64,000 nt of DNA from NCBI GenBank assembly GCA_947683425.1, contig CANTUQ010000003.1:4464001-4528000 (forward strand). The letters run 5' to 3'. The notes beneath the pieces are model-generated. The model had not been told where the DNA came from. It did not search any database and worked only from the letters and a program-made list of their open reading frames with translations. Numbering within the stretch: position 1 is the stretch's first letter; each line of letters starts with the position of its first letter. Shown here one piece after another: positions 58,188 through 64,000 of the stretch. The DNA is from Excoecaria cochinchinensis (Eukaryota; Streptophyta; Magnoliopsida; Malpighiales; Euphorbiaceae). Made by a program: the position numbers and the translations under genes.

Positions 58188-60120
58188 TCTATGCTGGGCA
58201 ACAAGGAGGTTTCATGGAGTCGCCACCCAATAAAACATTAGGAAAGTTACTCTCGCCTCGGAGAGCCTAAGACTGCGCTTGGTATCCATTTTGGGCCAGC
58301 CAGAGGGGTCATGGAAGGTGAACTTCTCACCCTAAAGAGCCTAGGGTTAGCGCTAAAGCCTCGTGACCCAAGAAGTATTTTGGAGGATAACCTCTAACCT
58401 CTTGAGCCCAAAGACTAGAGCTGGGTCCGGGATTTCTCATCTATTTCTGCCTCATTTATTTTATGATCAAATCTTAATATCATTAATTCGCTCTCTCTCC
58501 ACACTATGCAATTGATTAAAAGGCGCATTTATTCACATTTTGAAAGCGATAAATGATCAGATAGATAATGAAAGCGATAAATTACAATAATACAAGGAGC
58601 GGAATACAACTACCTTTCATAAATGTGCGAATCATGCATAAATCGGGGCATTGCTTATTTTGAGGACTTTGGTCCTCGCATGCATCATTATTAAAATTGG
58701 AGATTTTCATTTATGATGATTTTATTGGATAAAAATAGGGCTTTGGCCCCTTTTGCACTTTATACAAACCTCATTTTTATTTAAGTATAAAATCATTAGA
58801 TTATATTTATACATTAACGAGATATGAGAAGAATATATCCATATACATGAAATAATCAATGAATAACAAAATGAAGGAAATAATCGAGATGGTTAGGAAA
58901 CTGAACCGGACGGAATGCTCCGAATATGGTAGATAGCCGCTCAAGCTTGTGGTAGTCCAAGAGAAATCAATATACACTCATAGAAAAGTTGAGAGATGTT
59001 AATATACATAAAATTAACATGTAGGAAACCGAAAGGATTTGAAAAAGATAAAAAATGATTTAAAAGGATGGAGGCAGAACCCACAGACGGCCTTCCTTAG
59101 ATGACCAACGGGCATCGGTTAAGGTAACTGACATGTCCGTCTATCACTCAAGGAGAGGCGTCTGTAGGTGGGGTAATCGACGGGCGTCGGTGATAAAGAT
59201 GACCCGTCGGTCACCACTGTCTCCGAAAAAACAGGAGAGAGAGAATTCTCCCCAAAGCCAAAAAATGGGGTTTTATCCCAAAAGGAGATAAAGATAGTCA
59301 AAATAAAGGAAAATAATGACAGATATTGATAAATCCCACAAAATAAGGAATAAACATGAAATGATAAGGAGAAGGAATCCAGAATATTTACCCTCAGATA
59401 ATCTTTGGGTGAGATTCTTGTGTTGATTAAAGCCCCGCGCGTTCCACGAGAAGCAAAGGATGAACGATCAAAGAAAGAAAAATGGGCTATTTCTTCTTCA
59501 ACCCCTCAAAAGATTGATTTTGGAATCAATATCTAAAGAAAACTAATTATTTTTAGTTCCTTTTTGATTGATTTGATCCTTGGTCAAATAGATTTCCTTT
59601 GTAAATGTGTTTTGTTGGAAGAGAGAGAAAATTTACTTGAAATTGGGCAGAGTTTCCCCCTTTGAAAATTTTTCCAACCCTTTTCTCTAGAAAATCCGGA
59701 GCTTTTATAAGCCAGACACGACCGACGGGCGTCGGTGTACGGCGTCAGAAGAATCCTTCTGCCGACGGCCCTGCCACATTCACCGACGGGCGTCGGAAGG
59801 GTTGCGTGCTCCGGGAAACCAGGCGGCGTTCTGACAGGGGCGGTGACTTTTCGACGGGCATCGGAAAGTACCACCAGCCGTCGGTGACTCGAAGCGACAG
59901 GCTGACTTCACAGACGAGTTGGCCGTCTGTGGAGTACGAAAAGCTTTTTGACTCGAAAAACCTCTGTTCTCTCCCCCTCTGCCCAGGAATGGTAAAAAGC
60001 CTCATTTCTCGTGGAACGTGGGACTAAAACCTCCAAATCCAGCCCCTTATACAGGCTCGGACACTGATTTCATCATAGGGTAACCTCTGATCCGGACCGC
60101 TCCGGGACACGGTGCTTACA
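58188..60120 (-). mobile_element. Family A LTR copy 3, right piece
   Basis: It resumes with TCTATGCTGGGCAACAAGG and ends GGTGCTTACA. Minus-strand TATA is near 59701-59711 and the U3 dyad island at 59720-59935. The inverted repeat near 59173-59214 has its left arm changed (GGTAATCGACGGG). With 51326-51435 the full LTR is about 2040 bp. Confidence 0.9.
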
Positions 60121-60221
60121 GTGTTGCATAGCAAGATCATGCATTTTTAGCACAGTCATGTATCATCCTAACCCCTTGTGTTTTTTAGCCATCATAGATT
60201 CGCCTAGATGGACCAGAATCA
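60121..60221 (+). other. Element C leader resumed, then deletion junction
   Basis: It starts with the GTGTT duplication and continues the leader text (GCATAGCAAGATCATGC, GTGTTTTTTAGCCATCATAG, CCTAGATGGACC), matching 62964-63057. At about 60222 it jumps into LTR C sequence that corresponds to position 18051 of C1. The whole gag-pol and the first 99 bp of the LTR are missing. Confidence 0.8.
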
Positions 60222-62247
60222 GTTTTCATGATTCTCGAGGATTAAAATCTTTTTCTATAGCATGGAGTTTTAATAGAGTTTGATAAATTTTGGTTGAAAT
60301 TGAGAATTTTGCTCTACAGACGGGATGCCGGTCTGTGTAGGGGCGCCCGTCCCTACTTGGGGTGATTCCTGTCTCTAGGCGTAGGGGGGACGGACGCGTG
60401 GCGATATAGGGATGCCCGTCCCTAGTACCGCGCCCTGTCTGTAGTTAGTTTCCCGCATGTGCCCTTAGTAGGAACGGCCGTCGGTATCTGTAGGGATGCC
60501 CGTCGGTACGTTAATTGATCAGATCAAGCCCGAATTGGATAAAATTTAATCTCTTTTCCTTCAAAATGGGGATAAGATTTATTAAAAATTTGAATTTTAA
60601 AGTCATTTTAAAATTCAAACTTTGGGTTGAGGCTTATCTGAATTATTTCCTAAAATCCTATAAATAGTGGATTAAATTCCATTTTTAGGGGTTAGAAGTT
60701 TTGAGAATTTTGGTGAGAAAAGTGATTATTTTTTATAAGAAAAGTTCTTTGGAGAAAAGTTATTAAATTTTTTCGAGAGATCATTTTTTAGAAAAGGTTT
60801 TGTGAGCAATTTACTCAAAAAGTTTATAAAATCTCTGTTCATTTGCAGAATTTTATTTGATAAAATTTCTTCCAATTAATTGATTCCTTCAAATTTTTCT
60901 TACGAATTAAGCCAATTTGAGGTAACAAAATTCATTTGTTTCCATCAATACAGCTAATTCAAACACTCAATTGCTATTAGATTTTCAAGGGAAGAAAAAT
61001 ATAAATCTTCTTTCTCTGATTTTTACTTGATCCTTGCGAAGCATACGGGAATCAGAATCATTCGACATTCACCCTAAAAGGTAAAATCCGAGGGTAAACA
61101 TTCTGGACTAATATTTGTATAATTTTATTTGATTTACATTAATTTTTTATATATATTTTATTATTCTATTTTATAATCTTTTACAAAGACCTGAAAGATT
61201 TTCTCTTTTATTTGTTTCCCCATACTAGGGACGGCCGCTGGCACAGTACAGGAGGCCGTCCCTAGGCAAACTCCCATGTTTTTAATTTGTAAATTTTATC
61301 TTTCAACTTACTTCTGTTAGAGTTTCTCGTTCTTTTATTTTTATTTTTATTCACGCTATTTAATGCTAACGTGTTTATCCCTATGAGTTATTTTCTGACC
61401 ATTTGGAGTTGGAGTTCTGAAAGATGGGGGTTGCATTAGTCTGAGGACTTCCACTCGGGTTGTTTCTTTACCCTTATCTTTTATTCATGTTATTATGGAA
61501 ATGGTTTTAATGTCGTTAAAGAAAAAAGGCCAAAAGATTTCTAGCAATTAACTTTGGGATTTTCTCGGAAGTTGTGGACCAATGTCCCGTTTTAGCCAAT
61601 AAAATTGATGCTTCATGAAAAATCATTTTTCGTAATAAAATATGCTTGGTAGGACCAATGTCCTCATCCCAATGAATACCCCATTTCATGTATGGTTTGT
61701 ATTTTATTTACAATGGGGGTTGTATTCCGCCCCTAGTTTTATTGTAATTTATTTTGAGAATGTTTATTTTAATAATGCTTTACTTATTGCTTTTGACGTG
61801 AATGATTGTGCCTTAATTAAATGCATCGTATGGAAAGTTGGTGAAATAATGACTTCAAAACTTAATTATAATATTGATCAAGGTATAAATAAATGAGAAG
61901 TCCCGAACTTACTCTGGTCTTTGGGGCTCAAGAGGCGAGAGGTCTAGAACTTCCAAGACACCTCTTGAGTCTCACCAAAACACTTAAATATACAAATCCT
62001 AGGCTCCAGGGGGTAGAGACTGAGACCTCCAAGATCTCTCTTGCTAGCCCAAGATGGATATGTATGCGCCGTCTCAGGCTCGATGAGGCTAGACGACCCT
62101 TCCCAATGTTTTATTGGGTGGCGACTCCAAGAAACCTCATTATTGCCCAAAATAAACGCACTTGTAAATACCTTACAAGTTTTATGAACATTTCCTGATC
62201 GCCCTAAAGCGGGCCCTCGGGAGCCACGGGGTTCGGCGCGCGTCACA
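60222..62247 (+). mobile_element. LTR C2, 5'-truncated
   Basis: It matches C1 from 18051 to 20008. TATA is at about 60657-60666 and the 12-bp inverted repeat at 61225-61265. It keeps a 67-bp segment (61981-62049) absent from C1. A PBS directly to the right shows that it also acts as the 5' LTR of a second C unit, so C too was a tandem array. Confidence 0.85.
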
Positions 62248-63018
62248 GTGGCGACTCCACTGGGGACATATTCGAGACTTCGATTCGAAAGTACCTTGAT
62301 TAAAAATTATAATAGAGTTTTAATTTAAAAATTTCACCTTCTTTCAAAACTGCATTGCATCGCATTAGAGCCTTAGATCTATGCTAGTTTGGTCCCTCTT
62401 TTAGCCCTGGTGCGTTCCTGAAGCACGACCCTATTTTCACTCAATTTAGGGAAGTGTTAAGGATAATCACCAGCCCAAGCCTCGTACCATCATGGTGTAT
62501 GAAATGGAGACCCGATCGGTCATTATGCTCGTGATGAGCTAGACCCGTTGGCAGGGACCATGCTTGGGTAGCCCTAAAGTAACACCACCTTTTTGACTAA
62601 AGCTCATGTAATGGAAATAGTTACTTCCCCTAGGTGGTATGAACCGTAATACCTTGCTTGCAATATGGATCATTTTGTATTGGACAAACCCAAATAATCT
62701 GATTGGTCACCTAATCAAAGGCTTTTATGCCCCGATAGGCCCATGTCAACTTGTTCGGGCTGCCGAAATACATGATGGTCAAAACCCATGCGTATGCACA
62801 TTAGCTAAGAGAGGTTACGTTGCCGGTTTTTCACCGTGCACCATGCACGTCCATCGGGTTCCCTGTTAACCCATGGGCCAATCCCACCTAGGAAAGAGAC
62901 TATGACCTCGTGTGCGGGAGTAATAAGGTTGGAAGGACCTATGTGCTTGCATGTGGCTTGTGAGTGTTGCATAGAACGATCATGCATTTTTAGCACAGTC
63001 ATGCATCATCCTGACCCC
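62248..63018 (+). other. Second C unit: primer-binding site and complete leader
   Basis: The PBS TGGCGACTCCACTGGGGAC is at 62249-62267. The leader is uninterrupted and includes the site at 62958-62975 that corresponds to the A-array insertion point. It ends in TTGTGTTTTTTAG, acceptor-like. Confidence 0.8.
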
Positions 63019-63287
63019 TTGTGTTTTTTAGCCATCATAGATTTGCCTAGGTGGACAAGAGGGTCTCGGGGGCGCCTGCGCAGAAATCCGAACATTTCTT
63101 CTGAAACCAGTTACGCTACTTCAAGTCAGTTTTTTGTACCCGAAGAAATGGCAAACTCACTGAGAGGGGCAGAGGCCACCAGGGCAATGATAGCAGAGGA
63201 AGTGGGGCAAAGGTTGGAAGAATTTAAGAACCGAATGATGGCAATGATAGCCACAATGGGTCAGCAAGCGGCCTCCCAGAACATAGC
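63019..63287 (+). pseudogene. Start of gag of the second C unit, cut by an LTR insertion
   Basis: The frame encodes AIIDLPRWTRGSRGRLRRNP and then, from ATG 63148, MANSLRGAEATRAMIAEEVG, parallel to the A gag N-terminus (MANSPRGEDATRAMI). It breaks at 63287 where a family A LTR begins, about 47 codons into gag. Confidence 0.8.
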
Positions 63288-64000
63288 TGTGACGCGCGCC
63301 GGATCCCGAACGCCGCCCTTTCGACCGCCCGCACGTGGGCGATCGGGGCATTTGTTGGTCCGTTGACAGCTTGCGATAAATCGCAAGTGCGTCTATGTTG
63401 GGCAACAAGGAGGTATTATGGAGTCGCCACCCAATAAAACATTGGGAAAGTTACTCTCGCCTCGGAGAGCCTAAGACTGCGCTTGGTATCCATTTTGGGC
63501 CAGCCAGAGGGGTCTTGGAAGGTAAACCTCTCGCCCTAAGGAGCCTAGGATTAGCGCTAAAGTCTCGTGGCACAAAAAGGTGTCTTGGAGGGTAGACCTC
63601 TAGCCTCTTTGAGCCCAAAGACCAGAGCTGGGTCCGGGATTTCTCATCTATTTCTACCCCGATTGTTTTATGATCAAATTTTAAATATCATTGATTCACT
63701 CTCTCTCCACACGATGCAATTGATTAAAGGCGCAATCATTCATATCAAAAGTGGTAAATGTAAGCAAAATCCAAAATAATGCATTCAAAAACAAATTACA
63801 ATAACACTAGGAGCGGAATACAACTCCCATTTATAAAAGTGAAATGCATGCATAAAACGGGTTATTCATTAATAGTGAGAACATTGGTCCTCGCATGCAT
63901 ATTTATTATGAAACAGTTTTAATGTGATGATTTATTTGGGTATGAAAAACTAGGACATTGGTCCCCTTTTATTTAGAAAAAGAATGTCAAGTTAATTAAT
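63288..64000 (-). mobile_element. Fourth family A-type LTR, diverged, cut by window end
   Basis: It opens TGTGACGCGCGCCGGATCC and follows the A LTR word order (GATCGGGGCATTTG, GGAGTCGCCACCCAATAAAAC, GCCAGCCAGAGGGGTC) but is clearly more diverged than copies 1-3 after about 63560. No PBS lies to the left, so this is the outer end of a 3' LTR or a solo LTR. The candidate left target duplication is ATAGC (63283-63287). Confidence 0.85.

Overview
This window is plant nuclear DNA made almost entirely of nested LTR retrotransposons. No host gene, tRNA, rRNA or CRISPR array is supported. The polyproteins are Ty3/gypsy of the Tat lineage: RT with YVDD, a Ty3-type RNase H followed by a second archaeal-type RNase H, and a DD35E integrase. 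Their shared primer-binding site begins TGGCGACTCCACTGGGGAC. I cannot name the species; a eudicot with many Tat-type elements is plausible.

Layout, left to right. 1-6203 is E1, a minus-strand Tat element with an almost intact pol but no gag or leader. 6204-11229 is older debris: a dyad-containing stretch, an LTR fragment (7653-8499), a one-ended CACTA-like transposon (from 8500), ATT microsatellites and the end of another LTR (11201). 11230-17951 is D, a decayed plus-strand Tat element. 17952-20008 is LTR C1, followed by its leader to 20728. 20729-60120 is a tandem array of family A on the minus strand: LTR, internal A1, LTR, internal A2, LTR, bounded by a 5-bp GTGTT duplication. A young non-autonomous element B (51436-58187, TSD TCTAT) sits inside the third A LTR. 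60121-63287 resumes element C: leader piece, LTR C2, leader and start of gag. A further A-family LTR starts at 63288 inside that gag and runs off the window. The nesting order is C, then A in the C leader, then B in an A LTR.

The unusual content is in family A. Between pol and the 3' LTR each copy carries two extra genes in divergent orientation: a sense-strand ATHILA-ORF1-like gene with a coiled-coil tail, and an antisense two-exon gene resembling plant-mobile-domain/DUF7745 proteins. They share a compact bidirectional promoter with two diverging TATA boxes about 185 bp apart (42055-42256 in A2). Both genes are broken in both copies, by different mutations.

The most striking signal is not a gene. 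Every promoter I could locate here (LTR U3 regions of A, B, C and D, plus the internal bidirectional promoter of A) has a GC-rich island of short dyads next to its TATA box. They are often arranged as two dyads in tandem. In B the rule is rigid: TCACG, 3 nt, CGTGA, 7 nt, TCACG, 1 nt, CGTGA. There are four copies per LTR and two more in the internal region; loop sequences vary and loop lengths do not. Arm sequences differ between families (GACGG, CACG, CGCG, GTGGA cores) but the architecture recurs. E1 has a similar island in its U3 remnant.
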